A stretch of 64,000 bases of DNA from Nocardioides sp. (GTDB lineage: Bacteria > Actinomycetota > Actinomycetes > Propionibacteriales > Nocardioidaceae). Position 1 is the stretch's first letter. Each line of letters starts with the position of its first letter. The position numbers were made by a program, and so were the translations under genes. Of this stretch, positions 49,533 through 56,795 are shown in pieces. Where the stretch lies: positions 1-64,000 of the forward strand of contig NZ_JASLGR010000044.1 in the NCBI RefSeq assembly GCF_030150155.1. The letters are read 5' to 3'. The notes below the pieces were generated by a model. The model made no database searches. It saw only the letters and a program-made list of their open reading frames with translations, and was not told where the DNA came from.

Positions 49533-50782
49533 GCGGGTACCTCCGTCGTCTGGTCGGTGGCGAACCCGGAACTCGACGGTGGCGAACCCGGATCTCGGCG
49601 GTGGGAAACCCGGATCTCGGCACGGATGGCGGCACCGTCCTGGTCGAGCGTCGGGGCGGTGCTGTGCAGGGCGAAGCCGCCCTCCATCCGCCAGGGCGCG
49701 CCGACGTACTCCAGGCGACCGGCGACCGGGTGGTCGGCCTCGACGAAGAGGCCACGCTCGCGGAAGTGCGGGTGGGCCAGCACCTCCGAGACCGCCAGGT
49801 AGGCGGTGATCGGGATCCGGGCGGCCTCGGCGGCCTCCATCACCTCGACCTTGGGCCGGGCGGCGAACCAGGCCGCGACGTAGGCGAGGAACTCCTCACG
49901 ATCGGCGCCCTTGACCGTCTGCCGGTCGCAGAACCGCTCCCGGAAGTCGGCGTCGTCGGCGGCGATCAGGTGCACCAGCCGGTTCCAGAAGGCCTGGTTG
50001 GTGACGTACACCATCACGAACCCGTCGGCGGCCCGGAACGGACCGGTGAAGGTCGCGCCGTGGCGGTGCGGACTGCGCGCACCCCGGGGCGCGGTCATCC
50101 CCGAGTAGGCGGCACTGAGCAGGTACGACGCCCGCCGGTCGGCCCCCGAGAGCAGCACCTCCTGCCCCGAGACGTCCAGGGTCGCGCCTCGGCCCGTGCG
50201 CCGCGCCCGCAGCAGCGCCGCCATCGTGGCCGCACCGGCACTGCGACCGACGGTGTAGTGCTCCAGCAGACCGGGCTTGCGCAGCGGCTCCCGGTCGGCC
50301 TGGCCGGTGGCGTTCATCGGGCCGCCGGCGGCCTGCAGAGTGAGGCCGGTGGCCTCCCGGTCACGGTAGGGACCGGTCTGGCCGAAGGCACTGATCCGGG
50401 TCACCACCAGGGCCGGGTTGAGCTCGCGCAGCACGTCGGGGCCCAGCCCCAGACGCTCCAGGTGCCCGGGCCTGAAGGACTCCACCACCGCGTCGGCGGT
50501 GCGGACCAGGTCACGCAGCACCTCACGGTCGCCCTCGTCGGTGAGGTCGAGGGCGATGGAGCGCTTGTTGGTGTTCAGGTGCAGGAAGAGGGCGCTGCGC
50601 TCGGCGTCGGCGACGTCGTCGGGGAACGGCCCCCAGGCCCGGGTGAGGCTGCCGGTGCCGGGCCGCTCGACCTTGATCACCTCGGCCCCGAAGTCGGCGA
50701 AGAGCTTGGTGGCGAACTCGCCGGCTACCCAGCGGGAGAGGTCGAGGACCCGCAGTCCCGACAGCACCTGACGCTCAGCCAT
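49529..50782 (-). CDS. CaiB/BaiF-type CoA transferase with repeat-encoded C-terminus
   Basis: A 417-residue class III CoA transferase. It has LRVLDLSRWVAGEFATKLFADFGAEVIKVERPG, LNTNKRSIALDL and FRPGHLERLGLG. The usual catalytic Asp aligns by eye with His175 (LLEHYTVG), so it may be inactive alone or work with the Asp-containing neighbour. The last 30 residues (EIRVSHRRDPGSPPSSSGFA onward) are translated from three 22-bp intergenic-type repeats. ATG 50782 overlaps the acyl-CoA dehydrogenase stop by eight bases. Confidence 0.84.
   Translation of the reverse strand: MAERQVLSGLRVLDLSRWVAGEFATKLFADFGAEVIKVERPGTGSLTRAWGPFPDDVADAERSALFLHLNTNKRSIALDLTDEGDREVLRDLVRTADAVVESFRPGHLERLGLGPDVLRELNPALVVTRISAFGQTGPYRDREATGLTLQAAGGPMNATGQADREPLRKPGLLEHYTVGRSAGAATMAALLRARRTGRGATLDVSGQEVLLSGADRRASYLLSAAYSGMTAPRGARSPHRHGATFTGPFRAADGFVMVYVTNQAFWNRLVHLIAADDADFRERFCDRQTVKGADREEFLAYVAAWFAARPKVEVMEAAEAARIPITAYLAVSEVLAHPHFRERGLFVEADHPVAGRLEYVGAPWRMEGGFALHSTAPTLDQDGAAIRAEIRVSHRRDPGSPPSSSGFATDQTTEVPA
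49554..49619. repeat. 22-bp repeat array IV inside a coding sequence
   Basis: Three units at 49554-49575, 49576-49597 and 49598-49619 (plus strand CGGTGGCGAACCCGGATCTC-like) lie within the 3' end of the CoA transferase gene that stops at 49529. Polarity relative to the gene is the same as in the other arrays. Confidence 0.9.
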
Positions 50783-51911
50783 GACGCACCTCCTCCGTGA
50801 CCGGCGCGACCAGGGCGTCGGCCAGCCAGCCCGCCGCGACCAGGCCACCGCCGCCGAGCACGCCCAGCTCCCGGGCCCGCTCGGACCACAGGTGCAGGTC
50901 GGTCTCCAGCACGTAGCCCATCCCGCCGTGCAGCTGGTGGGCGTCCAGACTGGCCCGGCGCGCTGCGGCTGCGGCCTGCATCACCGCGATCGCCGTACGC
51001 CGCTCCTCGACTCCCCCACGGCCCAGCCAGGCGGCCGCGCTGTGGCTGGTCAGGCGTGCTGCGGCCAGCGCGATCCGCATGTTCGCGACCAGGTGCTGGG
51101 CGGCCTGGAACGACGCGATCGGGCGGCCGAACTGCTCGCGGGTGAGGGTGTACTCCACGGTCCGGTCCACGATCGCCTCGGTGACGCCGACGAGCTCGAG
51201 GCAGCCGATCACCTGGAGCGCCTGGGCCACCCGGGCGAGGTCGTCGGGGTCCAGACCGGCGCCGGCGCCGAGGACCTCGTCGGCACCGAGCACCGCCTCG
51301 ACCGCGACCGCCGCGTGGCGGTCACCGGCCGTGGTCGGACGCTCCTCGCAGACGGTGGCGGCGGGAGGGAGCAGGACACCGAGCACGGTGCCGTCCTCGG
51401 TGAGCGCGGTCGCCAGGATCAGGTCGGCCAGGTCGGCGTCGACCACGTCGGGCAGGCTGCCGGCCACCCGCCAGCCCTCGCCCTCGCGGGTGGCCCGCAG
51501 CCGCGGGGTGAGGTCACGGGTGTCGCTCGGCGACGCCAGCACGGCGACACCGCGCAGGTCGCCGGCGGCCAGCGCCGGCAGCAGCCGGCCCCGCTGGTCG
51601 GGTCCGGCGAGCTCGCCGAGGGCGTAGGCCAGCCCGATCGTGCCGAGCACGACCGAGGGGCACAGCGCCCGGCCCGCCTCGACGGCGACCACGCCGACGT
51701 CGCTCAGGGTGCCGCCGGCACCGCCGTGCTCCTCGGGCACGGCGATCCCGCAGATCCCGGCGCCGGCCAGACGCTCCCACAGGCCGCGGGGGAACCGGTC
51801 GGCCCCGGGCTCGCGCAGGGCCCTGACGTCGGTGGTGGACCAGTGCGTGCCGAACAGGGCGCGCAGCATCGCGGCCAGGTCACGCTCTTCGGTGGTCGGA
51901 ACGAGTCTCAT
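50775..51911 (-). CDS. Acyl-CoA dehydrogenase, small-type subunit
   Basis: A 378-residue ACAD. The C-terminal FAD/subunit motif TLTREQFGRPIASFQAAQHLVANM and the GGMGYVLETDLHLWSERAR block with the likely catalytic Glu are intact. The middle domain is weakly conserved (LPDVVDADLADLILATALT). Paired ACAD genes of this kind in actinobacterial steroid clusters encode alpha2beta2 enzymes, and the next gene upstream is the probable partner. It ends eight bases into the CaiB gene. Confidence 0.86.
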   Translation of the reverse strand: MRLVPTTEERDLAAMLRALFGTHWSTTDVRALREPGADRFPRGLWERLAGAGICGIAVPEEHGGAGGTLSDVGVVAVEAGRALCPSVVLGTIGLAYALGELAGPDQRGRLLPALAAGDLRGVAVLASPSDTRDLTPRLRATREGEGWRVAGSLPDVVDADLADLILATALTEDGTVLGVLLPPAATVCEERPTTAGDRHAAVAVEAVLGADEVLGAGAGLDPDDLARVAQALQVIGCLELVGVTEAIVDRTVEYTLTREQFGRPIASFQAAQHLVANMRIALAAARLTSHSAAAWLGRGGVEERRTAIAVMQAAAAARRASLDAHQLHGGMGYVLETDLHLWSERARELGVLGGGGLVAAGWLADALVAPVTEEVRHG

Positions 51912-51921
51912 CGCACTTCCT

Positions 51922-53106
51922 TCAGCGTCCGTAGGAGGGCATCGCGTCGCCGCGCTGTGCGATCACGTCGCGCAGCACCTCATTGGCTCCGGCGCCGAAG
52001 CGGAGCAGCGGGGCGGCCCGGTAGAGCCGCTCGAAGCGCCCCCGGTCCGGGGCGCCCGGGCTGCGGTAGGCCAGCAGCCCGTCGGGGCCGAGCAGGTCGA
52101 GGGCGACGGTGGCGATCCGCTGGCGCAGCTCGCTGGTGAAGACCTTCTCGATGCTCACGTCGACGCTCGGGATGACCCCGTCGTCGAGCTTGGAGGAGGC
52201 CTCGTACCCCATCAGGGTCGCCGCCTCGACGTCCGCGTCCAGATCGGCCAGGAGACGACGTACGGCATCGGCGTCGGCGGGCCGGTGACCATCGCTGCGC
52301 GGCTGCTGGGCCAGCGCGATCAGGTCGTCGACGGCCCGGCGCAGGTCGCCGGCGTTGGTCAGCGCACCACGCTCCAGGTCCAGAGCGCCGGTGATGTAGC
52401 GCCAGCCCTGGTTGACCTCGCCGATCAGGTTGGTCGCGGGCACCCGGACGTCGTCGAAGAAGACCTCGTTGGTGCGGTAGCCCGACCAGGCGATCAGCGG
52501 GCGGATGGTCACGCCGGGGCTGTCGATCGGCACGATGATGACCGAGATCCCGCGGTGCCGGGGCGCGTCGGGATCGGTCCTGACGCAGAGCCACTCGTGG
52601 GTGGAGCGCTGGGCCCCGCTGTTCCAGATCTTCGAGCCGTTGATCACCCACTCCCCGGTCGCCTCGTCCAGCACCGCGCGGGTGCACAGGCTGGCCAGGT
52701 CGGTGCCGGCACCGGGCTCGGAGTAGCCCACGGCGCAGATCAGCTCACCGCGCGCGATCGGGGGCAGGAACTCCTGCTTGTTGGCCTCGGTGCCGTGCCG
52801 CATGATCATCGGCGCCACCGAGGTGACGGTGAGATCGGGGCCGGGCACGCCGGCGTACTCGAACTCGCTCATCAGGAGGTGCTGGTGGATCGGGCCGAGG
52901 CCGAGACCGCCGTACTCGACGGGCCAGTTGAGGCCGAACCAGCCCTGAGCGCCGATCGCGCGGCGGAAGGCGGCGACCTCGCCGCCGGGGTGCTCCAGGT
53001 CGTGCTCGGCCAGCTCGGCCCGCAGCTCCGGGGTGACATGGGCGGCGAGGAAGCCGCGCACCTCCTCACACCAGGCGCGCTGTTCCTCGTCGAGCTCGAA
53101 CTCCAC
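51922..53106 (-). CDS. Acyl-CoA dehydrogenase, partner subunit
   Basis: A 394-residue ACAD. It has GWFGLNWPVEYGGLG, the flavin/substrate block AVGYSEPGAGTDLASL, INGSKIWNSGAQ and FFDDVRVPATNLIGE. It lacks the YxxxRxxFG-type motif present in the adjacent ACAD, so the two probably combine into one heterotetramer. I chose GTG 53106 because GGAGGAAC sits directly upstream; an ATG at 53118 overlaps that site and has none of its own. First gene of the nine-gene operon, with operator site C 17 bp upstream. Confidence 0.87.
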   Translation of the reverse strand: MEFELDEEQRAWCEEVRGFLAAHVTPELRAELAEHDLEHPGGEVAAFRRAIGAQGWFGLNWPVEYGGLGLGPIHQHLLMSEFEYAGVPGPDLTVTSVAPMIMRHGTEANKQEFLPPIARGELICAVGYSEPGAGTDLASLCTRAVLDEATGEWVINGSKIWNSGAQRSTHEWLCVRTDPDAPRHRGISVIIVPIDSPGVTIRPLIAWSGYRTNEVFFDDVRVPATNLIGEVNQGWRYITGALDLERGALTNAGDLRRAVDDLIALAQQPRSDGHRPADADAVRRLLADLDADVEAATLMGYEASSKLDDGVIPSVDVSIEKVFTSELRQRIATVALDLLGPDGLLAYRSPGAPDRGRFERLYRAAPLLRFGAGANEVLRDVIAQRGDAMPSYGR

Positions 53107-53123
53107 TAGTTCCTCCATTTTGA

Positions 53124-53144
53124 ACTATTTCTATTCGGCATACG
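53124..53144. promoter_or_regulatory. Shared operator, site C
   Basis: ACTATTTC-TATTC-GGCATACG matches the shared 8-5-8 consensus at 12 of 16 arm positions. Its upstream flank TTTTGA is identical to that of site A. It lies between the nine-gene operon and the divergent IclR gene at 53265. Confidence 0.6.
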
Positions 53145-53264
53145 CATGCCACCAGAGAACCCCCTCGGCGTCAAGAGTCCTTTGCCCCCCTCCCCAGAAA
53201 ACCAAGCGAATGCTAGGTTGGCTCCACACAGGGATTCCAGCCCAGCGGGAGAAGAGGGTCACCG

Positions 53265-54092
53265 ATGACTGAACAGGCGTATATGGGGCCACACCTGGTG
53301 CCGGACGAGCCGGCCAGTCGGCCCTCCGTGCTGGCGCGCACCACCTGGATCCTCGAGCTCTTCCTGAGCAGCACCGAGACCTGGCTGCTGGAGGACATCG
53401 CCAGCGAGACCGGGCTCCCCCGCTCGACCGCGTTCCGCCTGGTCACCCAGCTGGTCGAGCTGGGCTGGCTGGTGCACGACCGTCGCGGCGGCTACCGGCT
53501 CGGCATCCGCGCCCACGCGCTGGGCGCGCGCACGATGGCCACCCAGGGCACCCACGAGTACGCCCAGCTGCGCTCGATCGCCGCGCCCCTGCTGACCCAG
53601 CTCCACCGCCGTGCCAACGCCGCGGTGCACCTCGGCGTGCTCGAGGGCGGCTACCTGTACTACCTCGACAAGATCGGCGGGATCGAGGCCGACCAGCTCC
53701 CCTCCCGGGTCGGCAACCGCGTGCTGGCCTACCACACCGCGATGGGCCGGGCGATGCTCGCGACACTGCCGCCCGAGGACGTCGACACGCTCTACCAGGC
53801 GGACCCTCCGCGCGGCCCGGTGCGCGACCTCAACCGCCTCCACCAGGAGCTCGCCAAGGCCCGCAGCCGCAACAACCTGGTCTTCGCCCGCGCCGAGGGC
53901 AACCAGTTCGCCGTGGCCGCCGTCGCCGCACCGATCCTCGGCCTGACCGACACCCGCGCCGTGATCGGCCTCTCTGCTCCGCCGCCGTTCCGGCCCGAGA
54001 TCTTCGCGCCACTGCTGCTCTCGGCGACCCACCGGATCAGCGACGAGCTGCGCGCCCGGATCGCCCCGGCCGCCCTCGTCGGCGCCGGCTGA
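53265..54092 (+). CDS. IclR-family transcriptional regulator
   Basis: A 275-residue IclR protein with HTH LEDIASETGLPRSTAFRLV and effector-domain blocks YLDKIGGIEADQLPSRVG and YHTAMGRAMLATLPPEDVD. It is more diverged than the IclR pair at 8185 and 60497. Its upstream gap carries site C and, nearer the gene, a CCAAGC/GCTAGGTTGG partial inverted repeat (53202-53221) that may be its own site. It is divergent from the acyl-CoA dehydrogenase operon, the obvious target. A hairpin follows its stop. Confidence 0.9.
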   Translation: MTEQAYMGPHLVPDEPASRPSVLARTTWILELFLSSTETWLLEDIASETGLPRSTAFRLVTQLVELGWLVHDRRGGYRLGIRAHALGARTMATQGTHEYAQLRSIAAPLLTQLHRRANAAVHLGVLEGGYLYYLDKIGGIEADQLPSRVGNRVLAYHTAMGRAMLATLPPEDVDTLYQADPPRGPVRDLNRLHQELAKARSRNNLVFARAEGNQFAVAAVAAPILGLTDTRAVIGLSAPPPFRPEIFAPLLLSATHRISDELRARIAPAALVGAG

Positions 54093-54135
54093 GCCCACGC
54101 CTGCCCTCCGATCGCAACCCCGTCGCAACCCGCTT

Positions 54136-54169
54136 CGCGACCCCCGTGCCGACCGGCGCGGGGGTCGCG
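54136..54169. terminator. Terminator after the IclR gene
   Basis: CGCGACCCCCG (54136-54146) pairs perfectly with CGGGGGTCGCG (54159-54169) across a 12-base loop, followed by CGATTTACG. It separates the IclR gene from the downstream sialidase. Confidence 0.75.
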
Positions 54170-54236
54170 GCGATTTACGGCAACGTCACACCAGGGGGTT
54201 GTGGATGTAACGCAGGTCACACTAGGTTCAACATCG

Positions 54237-54249
54237 GACATCTGATGTC
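54237..54249. promoter_or_regulatory. Perfect palindrome upstream of the sialidase gene
   Basis: GACATC-T-GATGTC is a perfect 6-1-6 palindrome with a second ACATC five bases before it, 63 bp upstream of the TTG start. It resembles GntR/FadR-type operators in size. The regulator is not evident in the window. Confidence 0.55.
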
Positions 54250-54312
54250 TGGTCTCGGATCTGTTGCGTAGAGCCGAGCCCTTCCAACCCGTGCGTGTTG
54301 AAAGGAAGAGCC

Positions 54313-56718
54313 TTGTCCCAGTCCCCAGCGTTCCCGTCCCCCACCCGGCAGCGACGGCGCACCGCCGTCACCGCCGCCGGCATCGGCGCCCTGGCCCTGG
54401 CAGCGATCACCTCCACCGTCGCTGCCCCGGCCCACGCCGACGTCACCCCGTTCCCGACCACCACCACGCCGACCTCGGCCCCGGGCAGCTACACCAGCAC
54501 GCTGCTGGCCAGCAACGGCGACAACGCCCTGGATGCCACCCTGGGCAAGTACTACCGGATCGTCGCCCTGGCCAACGTCGGCAACGGCGTGGTGCTCGCG
54601 GCGTACGACGGCAGGCCCAACGGCGGCGACTCCCCGGCCCCGAACTCGATCATCCAGCGCCGCTCCACCGACAACGGAGCGACCTGGGGCCCGCCGACGT
54701 ACATCGCCCGCGGCCAGGTCGCCGGCACCTCGGGCACCGACGGACTCGCCTACGGCTTCTCCGACCCGAGCTACGTTGTGGACCACCAGACCGGCACCGT
54801 CTTCAACTTCCACGTCTACTCCAAGGACCAGGGGTTCAACGGCTCGGCGCTGGGCAACGACGACACCAACCGCCAGGTGATCAGCACCGAGGTCTCGGTC
54901 TCCACCGACGGCGGCCTGACCTGGTCCACCGATCCGACCCGCCAGCCCGCACTGCCCACGCCGACGTCGTACGCCGCCGGCAGCACCTACGCCGGGTTCG
55001 CCGGCCCGCTGATCACCAGCACGGTCAAGCCGGTCGGCTCGACCGTCAACGGGGTCGCCAACGTCGGCGGCGTCTACGGCGAGTTCGCCACCTCCGGGGA
55101 AGGCATCCAGCTGCAGTACGGCGCCCACGCGGGCCGTCTCATCCAGCAGTTCGCCGGCACCATCGTCCAGCCCAGCGGCTCGACCGCGATCCAGGCCTAC
55201 AGCGTCTACTCCGACGACCACGGCGCGTCGTGGCAGATGGGCACCCCGGTCGGCACCGGGATGGACGAGAACAAGGTCGTCGAGCTCTCCGACGGCACCG
55301 TGATGCTCAACGTCCGCGACCACGCCGGCAGCGGCTACCGCAAGGTGGCCCGCTCCACCGACGGCGGCCAGACCTGGGGCGCGGTCACGTCGGACACCAC
55401 CCTGATCGACCCGACCAACAACGCCGGCATCACCCGGATGTACCCCGACGCCGCGCAGGGGTCGGTCGACGCGAAGAAGCTGCTCTTCTCCAACGCCGCC
55501 TCCACGTCGAGCCGGGTCAACGGCACGGTGCGCTACTCCTGCGACGACGGCACCACCTGGAGCACGTCGCGCCAGTTCAAGTCGGGCGCGATGTCGTACT
55601 CGACCCTGACCGCCCTGGACGACGGCACCTTCGGCCTGCTCTACGAGGGCGACAGCAACGCGATCACGTTCGCGAAGTTCGACGCCGCCTGGCTGAGCCC
55701 GGTCTGCGCCACCGCCACCGCCTCGGCGGTCTCGCTGGCCAACGGCGGCACCGGCACGGTCTCGGTGACGGTGACCAACAAGGACTCCGTCACCCTGGCC
55801 GCGGGCACCGTGGCGCTGGGCGAGAAGCTCGACTGGAGCGCTCCGTCGGTCGCCGTACCGGCGCTGGCTCCGGGTGCCTCCACGACGGTGTCGCTGAGCC
55901 TCACCTCGCCGTCGTACCTCAAGGCCGGCACCGTCTCGGTGCCGTTCACCTACACCACCGGCACCTCGACGATCGCGATGACGTCGACGGCGACGGTCAC
56001 GGGCGGGGCGACCAGCTCCATCGTCGGGGCGCGGATCTTCGGTCAGCGCTACGACTCCGGGGTCAACCTCGCCACCAGCCCGTACGCCGCCGGCAGCACC
56101 GTGCCGTACGCCTTCCGGGTCTACTCCGCGGGCAACATCGCCGAGGCGGTCGTGCCGGTCTCGGGGAACCTCTCCCCGTTCGTGCCCTCGGGCACGGGCA
56201 ACTGCCGCTACCTGTCGCTGGCGGTCGGGGCCGACTACCTGTGCGCGACGCCGAAGCACACCGTGACCGCGGACGAGGTGGCCCAGGGCTTCTTCGTGCC
56301 GAGCACGGTGTGGCAGGTGACCGGCACCGGGGCGACCACGCAGAACTACACGATCACCGGTGACGAGGTCGACCTGCTGGTCCGCAAGCCCGCCCTCACC
56401 CTCGCCATCCCCGCCGGCACCGTGACCGACGTGGACGGGGACGGCTACGCCAGCGTCGGCGACACCGTGACCTACACGGTGACGGTGAAGAACACCGGCA
56501 ACGTCACGGTCACCGGCCTCGCCGGCGTCGCGGGGCTCTCGACCACCACCCTGGCGGCCGGTGCCTCGACGACGGCGACGGTGGTGCACACCCTCACCGC
56601 CAGCGAGATCAGCGCCGGCAAGGCCGACACCTTCCGGGTCGTGGCCACCGCGGCCAACGGCACGAAGGCGGTCTCGGAGGGCTACACCGCTGCGCCGGTG
56701 ACGCTCACCGTGCAGTGA
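54313..56718 (+). CDS. Secreted exo-alpha-sialidase
   Basis: An 801-residue secreted glycosidase. A signal peptide (basic TRQRRR, hydrophobic core, AHA cleavage near residue 42) leads to a six-bladed sialidase domain. Asp boxes lie near 118 (STDNGATW), 197, 300, 348 and 409. The catalytic elements are Arg101 (YDGRP), FSDPS, Glu319-containing MDENKVVELSDG and Tyr444-Glu445 (LYEGDSN). Two Ig-like or beta-sandwich domains follow from about 475. It releases terminal sialic acid from glycans. TTG 54313 follows AAAGGAAGA; an upstream GTG at 54295 would add six residues. Confidence 0.9.
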   Translation: MSQSPAFPSPTRQRRRTAVTAAGIGALALAAITSTVAAPAHADVTPFPTTTTPTSAPGSYTSTLLASNGDNALDATLGKYYRIVALANVGNGVVLAAYDGRPNGGDSPAPNSIIQRRSTDNGATWGPPTYIARGQVAGTSGTDGLAYGFSDPSYVVDHQTGTVFNFHVYSKDQGFNGSALGNDDTNRQVISTEVSVSTDGGLTWSTDPTRQPALPTPTSYAAGSTYAGFAGPLITSTVKPVGSTVNGVANVGGVYGEFATSGEGIQLQYGAHAGRLIQQFAGTIVQPSGSTAIQAYSVYSDDHGASWQMGTPVGTGMDENKVVELSDGTVMLNVRDHAGSGYRKVARSTDGGQTWGAVTSDTTLIDPTNNAGITRMYPDAAQGSVDAKKLLFSNAASTSSRVNGTVRYSCDDGTTWSTSRQFKSGAMSYSTLTALDDGTFGLLYEGDSNAITFAKFDAAWLSPVCATATASAVSLANGGTGTVSVTVTNKDSVTLAAGTVALGEKLDWSAPSVAVPALAPGASTTVSLSLTSPSYLKAGTVSVPFTYTTGTSTIAMTSTATVTGGATSSIVGARIFGQRYDSGVNLATSPYAAGSTVPYAFRVYSAGNIAEAVVPVSGNLSPFVPSGTGNCRYLSLAVGADYLCATPKHTVTADEVAQGFFVPSTVWQVTGTGATTQNYTITGDEVDLLVRKPALTLAIPAGTVTDVDGDGYASVGDTVTYTVTVKNTGNVTVTGLAGVAGLSTTTLAAGASTTATVVHTLTASEISAGKADTFRVVATAANGTKAVSEGYTAAPVTLTVQ

Positions 56719-56735
56719 CGGCACGCTGACAGGCC

Positions 56736-56763
56736 GGGGTCGGTCGCTCAGGCGGCCGGCCCC
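56736..56763. terminator. Bidirectional terminator after the sialidase
   Basis: GGGGTCGGTCGC (56736-56747) pairs with GCGGCCGGCCCC (56752-56763) through a TCAG loop, with two G-T pairs. It lies between the convergent sialidase and carboxyltransferase genes. Confidence 0.7.
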
Positions 56764-56795
56764 GTCCTACGTCTCCTCGCGAAAGCCGTGGCACG

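Noticed and set aside
54217..56724. An 835-codon open frame antisense to the sialidase
   Set aside because: Sialidase motifs and signal peptide are clear on the plus strand. The antisense product is low-complexity and has no domain.
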